Assembly (NCBI GenBank): GCA_934394595.1
Contig: CAKRRX010000004.1
Location: forward strand, 1-52,948
DNA length: 52,948 nt
Reading direction: 5' to 3'
DNA from: an uncultured Blautia sp.
GTDB lineage: Bacteria > Bacillota > Clostridia > Lachnospirales > Lachnospiraceae
Shown: positions 1 through 8,804 of the stretch, in pieces
How the letters are laid out: each line of letters starts with the position of its first letter
Position numbering within the stretch: the stretch's first letter is position 1
Notes under the pieces: model-generated
The model's database searches: none
What the model saw: the letters and a program-made list of their open reading frames with translations, nothing else
What the model was told of the DNA's origin: nothing
Translations under genes and position numbers: made by a program

Positions 1-163
1 CTCTCCTGAAATATAATTTCGGGCCGCCCTCGAAAGTCCATTCCATCAGCCGCTTCATACGAAGATCACACCATCCTCCGCTCTCTGTCAGGTCATCACT
101 CATTCCATTCATCATGACCAAATGTCACTTCTGATTTACTACTCTTTCTCATCGGTTTAACTG
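1..163 (-). promoter_or_regulatory. T-box leader RNA (partial, downstream gene off the left edge)
   Basis: Read on the minus strand, the sequence just after a strong promoter contains the stem I landmarks of a T-box: GATGAGAAAGAGTA (140-153), AGAGAGCGGAGGATGGTG (69-86) and GGAATGGACTTTCGAG near 28-43. T-boxes sense uncharged tRNA and control aminoacyl-tRNA synthetase or amino-acid genes in Firmicutes. The antiterminator part (usual TGGNACCGCG) and the regulated gene lie beyond base 1. The triplet TGG after GGAA is a possible Trp specifier, but I cannot fold the specifier loop by eye, so the amino acid is only a guess. Confidence 0.82.
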
Positions 164-169
164 ATTTAT

Positions 170-198
170 ACTTTAGCACAGTAATGTAAGAATGTCAA
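170..198 (-). promoter_or_regulatory. Promoter of the T-box leader
   Basis: On the minus strand TTGACA (193-198), a 17-base spacer and TAAAGT (170-175). It lies 45 bases downstream of the PFL gene stop and fires leftward, giving a start site near 163 just before the T-box landmarks. Confidence 0.8.
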
Positions 199-242
199 GT
201 ACAATTTCTCATTTTTCGCTGTTAAATTCTGGCAACGCAGGC

Positions 243-1607
243 TTAATTTTTGAAGCTGTGGATTGGAGCTGGAATTCTTCCACCTCTTGCAACAAATGCA
301 TCACAGGAGAAGTTATTTACCGGCATGATCGGGGCATAACCAAGAAGGCCGCCAAATTCCACAGTCTCTCCTACTCCTTTTCCGATAACCGGAATCAGGC
401 GGACTGCTGTAGTTTTCTGATTAACCATTCCAATTGCTGCCTCATCTGCAATGATACCGGAAATGGTGGATGCCTTGGTAGCTCCTGGTACTGCGATCAT
501 ATCAAGACCCACAGAGCATACACAGGTCATTGCTTCTAATTTCTCAATAGTAAGGGCACCTGCTGTCACAGCATCGATCATTCCCTGATCTTCACTGACC
601 GGAATGAATGCACCGCTTAATCCTCCTACTGCTGTGGAAGCCATTACACCGCCTTTTTTTACCTGGTCATTTAACAGGGCAAGAGCCGCTGTGGTTCCCG
701 GAGCTCCGGCTCTTTCAAGACCAATTTCTTCCAGGATCTCAGCCACACTGTCACCAATTGCAGGAGTTGGGGCAAGAGACAGATCCACGATACCAAATGG
801 CACTCCCAGCATTTTGGAAGCTTCTCTGGCAACCAGCTGGCCTACACGTGTTACCTTAAATGCAGTACGTTTGATCATTTCACAGAGAGTCTCAAAATCC
901 TCTCCTCTTACTTTCTCAAGTGCAGTCTTTACAACGCCCGGGCCACTGACACCAACATTGATAATGCTGTCCGCTTCTGTGACACCATGGAACGCACCAG
1001 CCATAAATGGATTATCATCCGGAGCATTGCAAAATACGACCAGCTTGGCACATCCTAAGGAATCCTGCTCTTTGGTAGCCTGTGCTGTTTCAAGGATGAT
1101 CTCTCCCATAAGCTTCACTGCATCCATGTTGATTCCAGTCTTGGTAGAGCCTACATTTACAGAGCTGCACACACGCTCTGTGCTTGCAAGTGCCTGGGGA
1201 ATGGAGCGGATCAGAAGCTCCTCTGCCGGTGTCATTCCTTTGCTCACAAGAGCTGTATATCCACCAATAAAGTTTACTCCCACTTTTTTCGCCGCTTTAT
1301 CAAGAGTTTTTGCAATAGTCACAAAATCCTCGATAGTCTTACATGCTGCTCCGCCTAATAAACCGATAGGTGTCACGGAAATTCTCTTATTTACAATAGG
1401 AATCCCATACTGTGCAGAAATCCTTTCGCCGGTTTCCACCAGATGCTCTGCATAGCTGGTAATTTTATTATAGATTTTCTCATTTAATTTATCAAGATCA
1501 CTGTCAATGCAGTCCAGCAGGCTGATTCCCAGGGTAATGGTACGCACATCCAGGTTTTCCTGCTCGATCATTTTATTGGTCTCATTTACTTCAAACATAT
1601 TAATCAT
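243..1607 (-). CDS. PFL family protein (UPF0210/DUF711)
   Basis: A 454-residue cytosolic protein of the UPF0210 (DUF711) family, which has a pyruvate-formate-lyase-like fold but no assigned reaction. The N-terminal stretch with [14 protein letters not shown] and the glycine-rich C-terminal half match the family, and the length is normal. The frame opens at a TTG (1637), but the ATG at 1607 follows AGAAAGGA at a slightly long spacing and gives the usual family N-terminus, so I chose it. The small ACT-domain protein gene lies about 105 bases upstream on the same strand; this pairing is common in Firmicutes and suggests that the ACT protein acts with it as a ligand sensor. Function remains unknown. 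Confidence 0.9.
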   Translation of the reverse strand: MINMFEVNETNKMIEQENLDVRTITLGISLLDCIDSDLDKLNEKIYNKITSYAEHLVETGERISAQYGIPIVNKRISVTPIGLLGGAACKTIEDFVTIAKTLDKAAKKVGVNFIGGYTALVSKGMTPAEELLIRSIPQALASTERVCSSVNVGSTKTGINMDAVKLMGEIILETAQATKEQDSLGCAKLVVFCNAPDDNPFMAGAFHGVTEADSIINVGVSGPGVVKTALEKVRGEDFETLCEMIKRTAFKVTRVGQLVAREASKMLGVPFGIVDLSLAPTPAIGDSVAEILEEIGLERAGAPGTTAALALLNDQVKKGGVMASTAVGGLSGAFIPVSEDQGMIDAVTAGALTIEKLEAMTCVCSVGLDMIAVPGATKASTISGIIADEAAIGMVNQKTTAVRLIPVIGKGVGETVEFGGLLGYAPIMPVNNFSCDAFVARGGRIPAPIHSFKN

Positions 1608-1711
1608 GGCGTATATGTTCCTTTCTCGGATAATCAATCTTCTATGATCCTGCCCGTCACATCTCCCACTCAGATCTGATTTTCCAGGAGCTGTGACCTG
1701 GGGGCTTTCCC

Positions 1712-1984
1712 TCAGATGCGGTGCATTACATTAAAAATATCCTCATGCTGACAATGGATCACTACGCCGATCTCATCCCCAAGAGCAGCCAGTTCCTTTG
1801 AAAGAGTTGCAATTTCCTTTTCTGAAGCGCTTGTGTCTGTCACCATCATCATACTAAAATAACCCTGAACAATAGTCTGGGTGATGTCCAGAATATTTAC
1901 CTGATTCTGGGCAAGATAGGTACATACCTTTGCAATAATACCAACGGCGTCGTTTCCTACTACTGTGATGATTGTTTTTTTCAT
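1712..1984 (-). CDS. ACT domain-containing protein (UPF0237)
   Basis: A 90-residue single ACT domain. The N-terminal [19 protein letters not shown] and the NILDITQTI strand are typical of UPF0237 proteins, related to the GcvR regulatory ACT fold. ACT domains bind small ligands, often amino acids, and dimerise. The start has a clear AGGAGGG site. It is followed by the PFL family gene and the two probably form a two-gene transcript. The ligand cannot be told from sequence. Confidence 0.9.
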   Translation of the reverse strand: MKKTIITVVGNDAVGIIAKVCTYLAQNQVNILDITQTIVQGYFSMMMVTDTSASEKEIATLSKELAALGDEIGVVIHCQHEDIFNVMHRI

Positions 1985-2083
1985 GATACCCTCCTGTGTT
2001 CGGGCTTTTTGCCCATATTTATCTTTCCGTGAAAATTTTGCCTATTTTTTTATATGCACACCAACAGAAATCTTTCCACGGCT

Positions 2084-2112
2084 TGTATATAAAAACCGGA
2101 CATATTTTACAA
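2084..2112 (-). promoter_or_regulatory. Probable promoter of the ACT-PFL pair
   Basis: Minus strand TTGTAA (2107-2112), 17-base spacer, TATACA (2084-2089), about 100 bases before the ACT start codon. The rest of the 150-base gap shows only a short GGGCAAAAAGCCC palindrome near the start codon. Confidence 0.45.
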
Positions 2113-2134
2113 AAATAGTCTGCCATTCTATTTT

Positions 2135-2932
2135 CTACAGCATAACCACATCTGAAATACTGTCCCGCTTCGCAACCTGTATCTGAAAATCCTTTGATTT
2201 ATATGGATTATCTCCAAGGGTCACCTCTGAGCACACCGTTTCATATGCCAGAGCCTCATAATTATTTTCCTTACTTAAATGCCCCAGAAATACTGCTTTT
2301 AAATCATCGTGTAAAAGTCTGCAAAGAAGCCTGCCCGCATTTTCATTTGACAAATGCCCCCTGTCTCCCAATATACGCTGTTTCAGGTAATAGGGGTAAC
2401 TTCCCACCTGAAGCATTCGGATATCGTGATTTGCCTCAAGCAAAAGAGCGTCCAGATTCTGTAAATTATCTACTATGTATTCGTTATATTTCCCCAGGTC
2501 TGTAGCTATTCCAACAGATTTATCCTGCCATTCCAACCGATATCCCACAGGCTGTGCAGCATCATGGGGAATGGAAAAAGGATGAATGGTCAGATCTTTT
2601 ATATGAAAATCCTCATCTTCCACAATTTCATGAAAGGTATCTTCCGGAAGCTTCTGCATATTTTTCATTCTGCTGATAGCATCTGCTGTGCCGCCTGTAG
2701 TATATACCGGAATATGATATCTTCTGGCCATCACACCCAGTCCACTGATATGATCAGAATGCTCATGGGTGACCAGAATAGCGTCAATATCCTTTCCTGT
2801 AAGCTCCAGCTGGTTCAAGCCCTGTTCAATCCGCTTTCCGCTGATTCCTGCATCTACCAGAACATGTGTCTCCTCTGAGCCCACATAAATACAGTTTCCG
2901 CTGCTGCCGCTGGCAATGCTACAAAGTCTCAT
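2135..2932 (-). CDS. walJ: MBL-fold metallohydrolase, WalJ/YycJ type
   Basis: A 265-residue metallo-beta-lactamase-fold enzyme. The metal-binding motif THEHSDH is near residue 56, and the opening SIASGSSGNC is typical of YycJ/WalJ proteins, which are double-strand DNA exonuclease-like hydrolases often found near the walRK cell-wall two-component genes. Here it is not beside walRK but overlaps the 3' end of coaE by 14 bases in the polA-coaE operon, which fits a DNA-related role. Family assignment is secure; the exact substrate in this organism is inferred. Confidence 0.88.
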   Translation of the reverse strand: MRLCSIASGSSGNCIYVGSEETHVLVDAGISGKRIEQGLNQLELTGKDIDAILVTHEHSDHISGLGVMARRYHIPVYTTGGTADAISRMKNMQKLPEDTFHEIVEDEDFHIKDLTIHPFSIPHDAAQPVGYRLEWQDKSVGIATDLGKYNEYIVDNLQNLDALLLEANHDIRMLQVGSYPYYLKQRILGDRGHLSNENAGRLLCRLLHDDLKAVFLGHLSKENNYEALAYETVCSEVTLGDNPYKSKDFQIQVAKRDSISDVVML

Positions 2933-3530
2933 TTTTTTCTACTCCTTCTTGGATCTGGTTCCATGTTTTTTCCAGATCTCCATTATTCTCTATGGTACGG
3001 TCTGTATGAGTACGGAAATACTCTTCTGTAGCCTGATTTTCCATGATTCCCAAGGATTTTTCCCTTGTATATCCACGGCTTTCCATCAGTCTTCTGATTC
3101 GGATCTCCCGATCTGTGTAGATATACCATACTTCATCACAGAATTCTTCATAATGCTCTTCCAGAAAAAGAGCAGCCTCCACAACACAGAGTTTTCTTTC
3201 ATTTTCTTTCTGTTCTTCCAGACATCTCAGAATGTAACGCTTTACAGCTGGATGAATGATCTCATTTAGCTTCTGCAGCATATCTGGCTGTCCAAATACT
3301 ACATCCGAAACCTTCTTCCGGTCAATAGTTTTATCGTTTTTTATCACGTCTTTACCAAACAGTCGGATCACAGGCTCATAGCATTCCATTCCCGGTTTCA
3401 TCACAAGATGTCCCACTTCATCTGCCTGAATGACAAAGGCATCATACCGTTCCCGTAAAAAGGCCAGCACCGTACTCTTTCCGGCACCTACGCCTCCTGT
3501 AATTCCTATAATTTTCATTTGTGATCTCAT
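2919..3530 (-). CDS. coaE: Dephospho-CoA kinase
   Basis: A 203-residue P-loop kinase that phosphorylates the 3'-hydroxyl of dephospho-CoA in the last step of CoA synthesis. The Walker A GGVGAGKS is near residue 11, and the lid-region basic residues follow RIRRLMESRG. The ATG overlaps the polA stop (ATGA), which signals translational coupling; an internal ATG four codons later is also possible. polA-coaE pairing is common in Firmicutes. Other CoA-pathway genes (coaX, coaBC) are in the same window about 32 kb away. Confidence 0.95.
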   Translation of the reverse strand: MRSQMKIIGITGGVGAGKSTVLAFLRERYDAFVIQADEVGHLVMKPGMECYEPVIRLFGKDVIKNDKTIDRKKVSDVVFGQPDMLQKLNEIIHPAVKRYILRCLEEQKENERKLCVVEAALFLEEHYEEFCDEVWYIYTDREIRIRRLMESRGYTREKSLGIMENQATEEYFRTHTDRTIENNGDLEKTWNQIQEGVEKNETL

Positions 3531-5944
3531 TTCGCCTCATACCAGTTGTTTCCCTGGTGCATGTCCACCTCCAGTTCTACTGCCAGATGGGCAGCCCCCT
3601 TCATCTCTTCCTCCAGAATTCTGGAAACCTGTGGAATTTCTTCTTTCCATGTTTCAATAAGAAGCTCATCATGGACCTGCAGCACCAGCCTGGATCTCAG
3701 TTTTTCATCCAGCAGGCGTTTATATACCCTGTTCATAGCAATCTTGATAATATCTGCTGCAGTTCCCTGGATAGGAGAGTTCATAGCAACACGCTCCCCA
3801 AAGGATCTCTGCATGAAATTGCTGGATTTTAGCTCCGGCACCGGTCTTCTCCTTCCAAACATGGTGGTCACATACCCTTTTTCTTTTCCCTGCTCTACCA
3901 ATCCATCCAAAAAGCCCTTAATTCCCGGATAAGTTTCAAAATATTTTTGAATATAAGCAGCCGCTTCTTTTCGGGTAATACTCAAATCCTGGCTCAATCC
4001 AAAAGAGCTGATTCCATAAACGATACCAAAGTTTACTGCTTTCGCATTTCTTCTTTGCAAAGGAGTAACTTCTTCGAGAGGTACATGGAATACCTGAGAA
4101 GCAGTAAGACGGTGAATATCCTCTACCTCCCGGTAAGCCTGGATCAGTTTTTCGTCTCCTGACATATGAGCTAGAACACGAAGCTCAATCTGGGAATAGT
4201 CTGCATCCAGAAATACAAAACCATCTTCCGGTACAAATACCTTGCGTATCAGTCTTCCCAGTTCCATACGGACAGGAATGTTCTGAAGATTTGGCTCTGT
4301 ACTGCTGATTCTTCCTGTAGCTGTAATAGTCTGGTTAAATGTAGAGTGAATCCTTCCATCCTTTTCAATCACAGCTCCAAGGCCGTCTGCATAGGTGGAT
4401 TTCAGCTTTGTCAGCTGGCGGTATTCCAGAATGTCCTTTACAAATGGATATTCCGGTGCCAGTTTATCCAGCACATCTGCAGAAGTCGAATATCCGGTCT
4501 TGGTTTTCTTTCCTCCGGGGATTTCCATTTTTTCAAAAAGAATCACACCAAGCTGTTTTGGGGAATTAATATTGAATTTTTCTCCTGCCTGCTGCCAGAT
4601 CAGCTGTTCCAGTTCCTGTATGCGCACAGTCAGCTTATCTCCATATTTTTTCAGTTCTTCCCCTTTTACTTCGATTCCACATTTTTCCATGGAATCCAGG
4701 GTAAATACAAGAGGAAGTTCAATCTCCCCATAAACCTTTTGCATTCCCTTTTCATCTAATTTTTCTTCCAGGGGACTTCTGGTCATCCATGCTGTATAGG
4801 CCATATAGCAGGCCAGCTGTTCCAGTTGCGGCAAATCCTCTTCCCACGCTTTTTTTAGAGACATTTTCCCCAGAAGTTCTTCTTTTGATGGAAGAACCTT
4901 TCCATCCAGATATTCCTTGGCAAGTTCTTCATAGGTGTAGCTGCTTTTCAGAGGATTCAAAAGATAAGCTGCAATCCCACAGTCAAATACTTTCGCCTGA
5001 TAGTCAAGGTCTGCATGCTTCAGCATAGCCTTTAAATCTATGGCACAGACAGTAGTTTTCTCTCCCAGTATACCGATTTTGTCAGCCACATAGGCTGGCG
5101 TGATCATTCCCTGTATCGGAATACAATATATTTCCTCTTCCCCTAATGCAAGCCCCACACTGTACACACTCTCTTTATCGCCGAGGACTGCAATGCCAGC
5201 AGCCTCTGCCAGTCCTGCTTTTTCAAAAAGAGCCTCACATCCATCGAAATCACTGCAGGTAAAAAAGTTCTGCTCCATGGTATCCACATTCACCTGTGCA
5301 GGATCAAACTTCGTAAGAAAACTCTTAAACTCCAGCTTACGACAAAGCTCATAGGCTTCCTTTGTATAAATATCTCCCAGTCTGAATTTTTCCTGATCAA
5401 ACTCTATGGGACAATCTGTATGAATTGTCTCAAACTCTTTTCCCTGCTGTACTTCCTGATAATCCTCTATTCCAGCCTGCCCTCTGGCGGTTTTCTGAAG
5501 CCGGATCCCAATTTTCTCTCTGGCGAGCTGCAGAAAATCCTGGTTACCGGTAAGGATCCTCACATCCAGACCTTTTTCTTCACCTTTTAAGGCAAGTGTA
5601 CCAAGAACATCTTTTTCCTCAAAGCCATTCCAGGAAACCATGGAAATTCCCATTTTCCCCATTATCTCTTCAAGAAGAGACATCTGCTCTTTCAGCTCCT
5701 CTGGCATGGGACTTGGTGTTCCCCTGCTCTGCGAAGATTTTTCAAGGCAAAACACGGATTTCTCTTTGTCAAAAACCACTGCCAGATATTCCGGATTCTC
5801 CTCCTTCAGCACCTTAAACAGAATATTTAAAAAGCCATAAACAGCTCCTGTATGCATTCCTTCAGAACTAAGCAGATCTGGAACGCTGTAAAATGCCCTG
5901 TTTAAAATGCTATGGCCATCTATCAATAAAATTTTTTCACTCAT
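3527..5944 (-). CDS. polA: DNA polymerase I with a reduced 5'-nuclease domain
   Basis: An 805-residue family A polymerase for gap filling and Okazaki fragment processing. The polymerase part is intact: motif A DADYSQIELR, motif B RRNAKAVNFGIVYG and motif C QVHDE (D759). The 3'-5' exonuclease region lacks its metal ligands, as is usual in Firmicutes. The N-terminal 5'-nuclease region keeps D9 and D59, but the EADD motif reads EEKD (109-112), the GDRD motif reads GNQD (133-136), the conserved FRH...YK basic segment is gone, and the whole GDxSDNIPGVxGIG helix-hairpin region is absent between about residues 162 and 175. The protein is some 50-80 residues shorter than usual homologues. Flap cleavage is therefore probably lost. 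The reading frame is open throughout, so this is not a simple frameshift. Confidence 0.93.
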   Translation of the reverse strand: MSEKILLIDGHSILNRAFYSVPDLLSSEGMHTGAVYGFLNILFKVLKEENPEYLAVVFDKEKSVFCLEKSSQSRGTPSPMPEELKEQMSLLEEIMGKMGISMVSWNGFEEKDVLGTLALKGEEKGLDVRILTGNQDFLQLAREKIGIRLQKTARGQAGIEDYQEVQQGKEFETIHTDCPIEFDQEKFRLGDIYTKEAYELCRKLEFKSFLTKFDPAQVNVDTMEQNFFTCSDFDGCEALFEKAGLAEAAGIAVLGDKESVYSVGLALGEEEIYCIPIQGMITPAYVADKIGILGEKTTVCAIDLKAMLKHADLDYQAKVFDCGIAAYLLNPLKSSYTYEELAKEYLDGKVLPSKEELLGKMSLKKAWEEDLPQLEQLACYMAYTAWMTRSPLEEKLDEKGMQKVYGEIELPLVFTLDSMEKCGIEVKGEELKKYGDKLTVRIQELEQLIWQQAGEKFNINSPKQLGVILFEKMEIPGGKKTKTGYSTSADVLDKLAPEYPFVKDILEYRQLTKLKSTYADGLGAVIEKDGRIHSTFNQTITATGRISSTEPNLQNIPVRMELGRLIRKVFVPEDGFVFLDADYSQIELRVLAHMSGDEKLIQAYREVEDIHRLTASQVFHVPLEEVTPLQRRNAKAVNFGIVYGISSFGLSQDLSITRKEAAAYIQKYFETYPGIKGFLDGLVEQGKEKGYVTTMFGRRRPVPELKSSNFMQRSFGERVAMNSPIQGTAADIIKIAMNRVYKRLLDEKLRSRLVLQVHDELLIETWKEEIPQVSRILEEEMKGAAHLAVELEVDMHQGNNWYEAK

Positions 5945-6005
5945 ATCTGTCTCCTGTATGGCAATGATTTTTATATTTATCCTTAAATAAGTAAATTTCT
6001 TTTTC

Positions 6006-6341
6006 TCACAGAATCTGCAGAATATAGATCAGAAAACCACCCACTCCTGCGATCAGTGCACAGAACCCCACTGCACTTAATGCCCGACGGAACTTCTTCT
6101 TCAGGATGTAATGTTTGGATTTACGGATATCTTCCTCCAGAAGTTCCCTAAAATCCAATGTGGAGTCTTTACTCTCCTCATCCAGCTGCCGTATAGCAGC
6201 GTGAACGATAAAATACGTTTCCAACTCATCATAACAGGAAGGACAACTTTCCACATGTTCCAGAAAACTTTCCAGTTCTTCTACAGACAGATCATGCTCA
6301 ATATATCGGGTTACCATACTCTCTGCAGTCTGACAATTCAT
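6006..6341 (-). CDS. Small membrane protein with zf-HC2 (anti-sigma-like) domain
   Basis: A 111-residue protein with an N-terminal zf-HC2 fold (H28 region followed by CPSC) as found in ZAS-type anti-sigma factors, a charged linker and one C-terminal membrane span (about 86-108). ZAS proteins hold an ECF sigma factor at the membrane, yet no sigma gene is next to it; the neighbour 61 bases downstream is polA. It has a good ribosome binding site (GAGAGGAG). The target is unknown. Confidence 0.72.
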   Translation of the reverse strand: MNCQTAESMVTRYIEHDLSVEELESFLEHVESCPSCYDELETYFIVHAAIRQLDEESKDSTLDFRELLEEDIRKSKHYILKKKFRRALSAVGFCALIAGVGGFLIYILQIL

Positions 6342-6401
6342 GGGAACACTCCTCTCTTTTGTATTCCATATAGCCTATTATATCCGAATCCTGCGAAAAA
6401 C

Positions 6402-6433
6402 ACAAGAGACGGCATTTCAATGCTGTCTCTTGT
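6402..6433 (-). terminator. Intrinsic terminator after ftsH
   Basis: Inverted repeat ACAAGAGACGGCAT (6402-6415) and ATGCTGTCTCTTGT (6420-6433) with one G-T pair and a 4-base loop; the minus transcript runs straight into GTTTTTCG. Confidence 0.8.
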
Positions 6434-6470
6434 CAAAAGTTATGATTCTCATTTTTTCTTCTGATAGTAA

Positions 6471-8330
6471 TTATTCTTCAACCGCCGCAGGCAATCCCGA
6501 AGGAGTATTGAGGATTTTCATAAATTCTTCACCGGTAATGGTCTCATGCTCATATAGATATTTTGCAAGCTCATGCAGCTTATCAATATTGTCTTCCAGA
6601 ATCTTATACGCCTTTTCGTGCTGCCTGCGCACAAGCTCTACTACTTTTTTATCCAGAAGAGTCTGGGTCTCAAAAGAGCAACTAAGACTAGCATCACCGC
6701 CCAGGTACTGGTTGCTCATGCTCTCCATGGCTACCATGTCAAATTCATCACTCATACCATAACGGGAGATCATACCCCTGGCAATCTTTGTCGCCTGCTC
6801 AATATCATTGGAAGCTCCAGTGGTAATGCTCTGGAAGATAAGTTCTTCTGCGGCACGTCCCCCTGTAAACGTGGCAATTTTATTTTCCAGTTCCACCTTA
6901 GACATCAGGAAATGCTCCTGTTCATCCACCTGCATGGTATATCCAAGGGCTCCTGACGTGCGGGGGATAATGGTAATCTTATGAACCGGTGCGGAATCAC
7001 TCTGCTTTGCCGCAACCAGGGCATGTCCTACCTCATGATAGGATACAATAAGCTTCTCCTTATTGGAAAGCACACGGTTCTTTTTCTGATAACCGGCAAT
7101 TACAACTTCAATGCTCTCTTCAAAATCTGCCTGTGTGGCAAATTTTCTTCCATCACGGACAGCGCGAAGAGCTGCCTCATTTACAACATTGGCAAGCTCT
7201 GCTCCTGAAGCACCTGCCGCTGCCTTTGCAATCTCATCAAACCGCACACTGTCTGCAATCTTTATCTTTTTGGCATGGACTTTCAGAATTTCCTCACGGC
7301 CTTTCAGGTCCGGAAGTTCCACAGGAATACGCCTGTCAAAACGTCCCGGACGGAGAAGAGCAGGATCAAGGGAATCCGGGCGGTTGGTAGCTGCCAGTAT
7401 CACAACTCCCTTGGAGCCGTCAAATCCATCCATCTCTGTAAGCAGCTGGTTCAAAGTCTGCTCACGCTCATCATTACCGCCTGTAAAGCTTCCACTGTCA
7501 CGCTTCTTACCGATAGTATCGATCTCATCAATAAATACAATACAGGGAGCCTTTTCATTGGCCTGCTTAAACAGATCACGAACCTTGGCCGCACCCATAC
7601 CAACAAACATCTCCACAAATTCCGAACCGGAAATTGAGAAAAACGGTACCTCTGCCTCACCTGCAACAGCCTTTGCAAGAAGGGTCTTACCAGTACCAGG
7701 AGGACCTACAAGAAGGGCTCCTTTTGGCATGGATGCCCCGATTTCCGTATATTTGTGAGGATTATGAAGATAGTCTACAATTTCTGTCAGAAGTTCCTTA
7801 GCCTCATCCTCGCCTGCTACATCTGAAAACTTGATACCTGTGGAAGATTTTACATATACCTTTGCATTGCTCTTTCCAAAAGACATAGCGCCGCCTGGGC
7901 CGCCGCCCATAGAACTCATCATCTTCTTACTCAACCATCTTCCCAGGAAGATAAATATCACAATAGGAATCACGTATCCGATTACCAGACTTAAGAAAAT
8001 AGACTGCTTCTGTGGTTCCACAGCTTCCATGCTGGTGCCTGCCTCATAAAGCCGACTGACCAGATCCGGATCATCCATCCTTACAGTCTTGCACACAATG
8101 TCCTCACCATTTTTTCGTACAACATAGTAGATATAATCGTCCTGCACTTCTGCTTTTGTCACATTTCCCCGATCCACATTACTTAAAAAGGTACTGTAGT
8201 CGGTTTTCTCCACAGAACGCTCCTGCATGGCAGGAATAGCAAAAATGTTCAGGAAAAGGATCACTGCCACTGCAATCAGAACAAAGATATACAGTGGCCG
8301 GTTCTCCGGTTTTTTATGGTCAATATTCAT
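6471..8330 (-). CDS. ftsH: ATP-dependent zinc metalloprotease FtsH
   Basis: A 619-residue membrane-anchored AAA+ protease that extracts and degrades membrane and soluble proteins. Two membrane spans (about 13-33 and 111-130) flank an extracytoplasmic domain; a Gly/Met-rich linker leads to the AAA module with Walker A GPPGTGKT (209-216), Walker B FIDEID (267-272) and the SRH region. The peptidase has HEVGH (432-436; the common form is HEAGH) and the third zinc ligand D509. The start has GGAGGAAAGG before ATG. Monocistronic, with its own promoter and terminator. Confidence 0.96.
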   Translation of the reverse strand: MNIDHKKPENRPLYIFVLIAVAVILFLNIFAIPAMQERSVEKTDYSTFLSNVDRGNVTKAEVQDDYIYYVVRKNGEDIVCKTVRMDDPDLVSRLYEAGTSMEAVEPQKQSIFLSLVIGYVIPIVIFIFLGRWLSKKMMSSMGGGPGGAMSFGKSNAKVYVKSSTGIKFSDVAGEDEAKELLTEIVDYLHNPHKYTEIGASMPKGALLVGPPGTGKTLLAKAVAGEAEVPFFSISGSEFVEMFVGMGAAKVRDLFKQANEKAPCIVFIDEIDTIGKKRDSGSFTGGNDEREQTLNQLLTEMDGFDGSKGVVILAATNRPDSLDPALLRPGRFDRRIPVELPDLKGREEILKVHAKKIKIADSVRFDEIAKAAAGASGAELANVVNEAALRAVRDGRKFATQADFEESIEVVIAGYQKKNRVLSNKEKLIVSYHEVGHALVAAKQSDSAPVHKITIIPRTSGALGYTMQVDEQEHFLMSKVELENKIATFTGGRAAEELIFQSITTGASNDIEQATKIARGMISRYGMSDEFDMVAMESMSNQYLGGDASLSCSFETQTLLDKKVVELVRRQHEKAYKILEDNIDKLHELAKYLYEHETITGEEFMKILNTPSGLPAAVEE

Positions 8331-8365
8331 AGAACCTTTCCTCCGTTTTCTGTCAACTTTTTATT

Positions 8366-8394
8366 ACTGTAGCATTTCTCGGTTTGAATATCAA
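8366..8394 (-). promoter_or_regulatory. ftsH promoter
   Basis: Minus strand TTGATA (8389-8394), 17-base spacer, TACAGT (8366-8371), about 35 bases before the ftsH start. The other 150 bases up to the tRNA promoter are AT-rich and show no gene. Confidence 0.65.
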
Positions 8395-8531
8395 TATTCC
8401 GCTCTAAAATTTTATAAACTTTTCATTCTTTTCACGGTTCCTTTATTCTCATTTCACACCTTTTTCAAAGTCTCCCATTCCAAAAATTATCTGTTTTCAA
8501 AACAATTCAACTAATTTATTTATAAATCCTC

Positions 8532-8560
8532 TTGCACAGTACAAAATTTTATGATATTAT
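8532..8560 (+). promoter_or_regulatory. tRNA-Leu promoter
   Basis: TTGCAC (8532-8537), 17-base spacer, TATTAT (8555-8560); the mature tRNA starts 16 bases downstream. Confidence 0.75.
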
Positions 8561-8576
8561 AAATATCGTTGTAAGC

Positions 8577-8659
8577 GCCGGCATGTCGGAATGGCAGACG
8601 AGGCAGACTCAAAATCTGTTGTAGGCAACTACGTGTGGGTTCAAGTCCCACTGCCGGCA
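8577..8659 (+). tRNA. tRNA-Leu (anticodon CAA)
   Basis: An 83-base class II tRNA. Acceptor arms GCCGGCA and TGCCGGC pair fully, the anticodon loop is CTCAAAA (anticodon CAA, reads UUG), a long variable arm TGTAGGCAACTACG is present as expected for leucine, and the T arm is GTGGG-TTCAAGT-CCCAC. CCA is not encoded. It stands alone between ftsH and lysA. Confidence 0.96.
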
Positions 8660-8688
8660 CTTTTTCATAAAATGTAAGATATGCAGAT

Positions 8689-8721
8689 CCCGTAAAATCC
8701 TTGATTTTACGGGGTTTTTTG
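8689..8721 (+). terminator. tRNA-Leu terminator
   Basis: CCCGTAAAATC (8689-8699) pairs with GATTTTACGGG (8703-8713), followed by GTTTTTTG. Sits 30 bases after the tRNA. Confidence 0.85.
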
Positions 8722-8744
8722 TTTTACACATTTTCAGACATCAT

Positions 8745-8781
8745 CAGAACTGCCACCGGAAAAGAGCCGGTGGCAGTTCTG
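8745..8781. terminator. Perfect 15-bp hairpin between tRNA-Leu and lysA
   Basis: CAGAACTGCCACCGG and its exact complement CCGGTGGCAGTTCTG are separated by 7 bases. The T-tract is weak on the plus strand (AGTTTTTC) and missing on the minus strand, although it lies where the lysA operon should end. Likely the operon's 3' end structure. Confidence 0.55.
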
Positions 8782-8804
8782 AAATAGTTTTTCTATATAT
8801 TTAA

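Noticed and set aside
604..1455. 283-residue open frame on the plus strand
   Set aside because: Lies opposite the well-supported PFL family gene; no recognisable motif.
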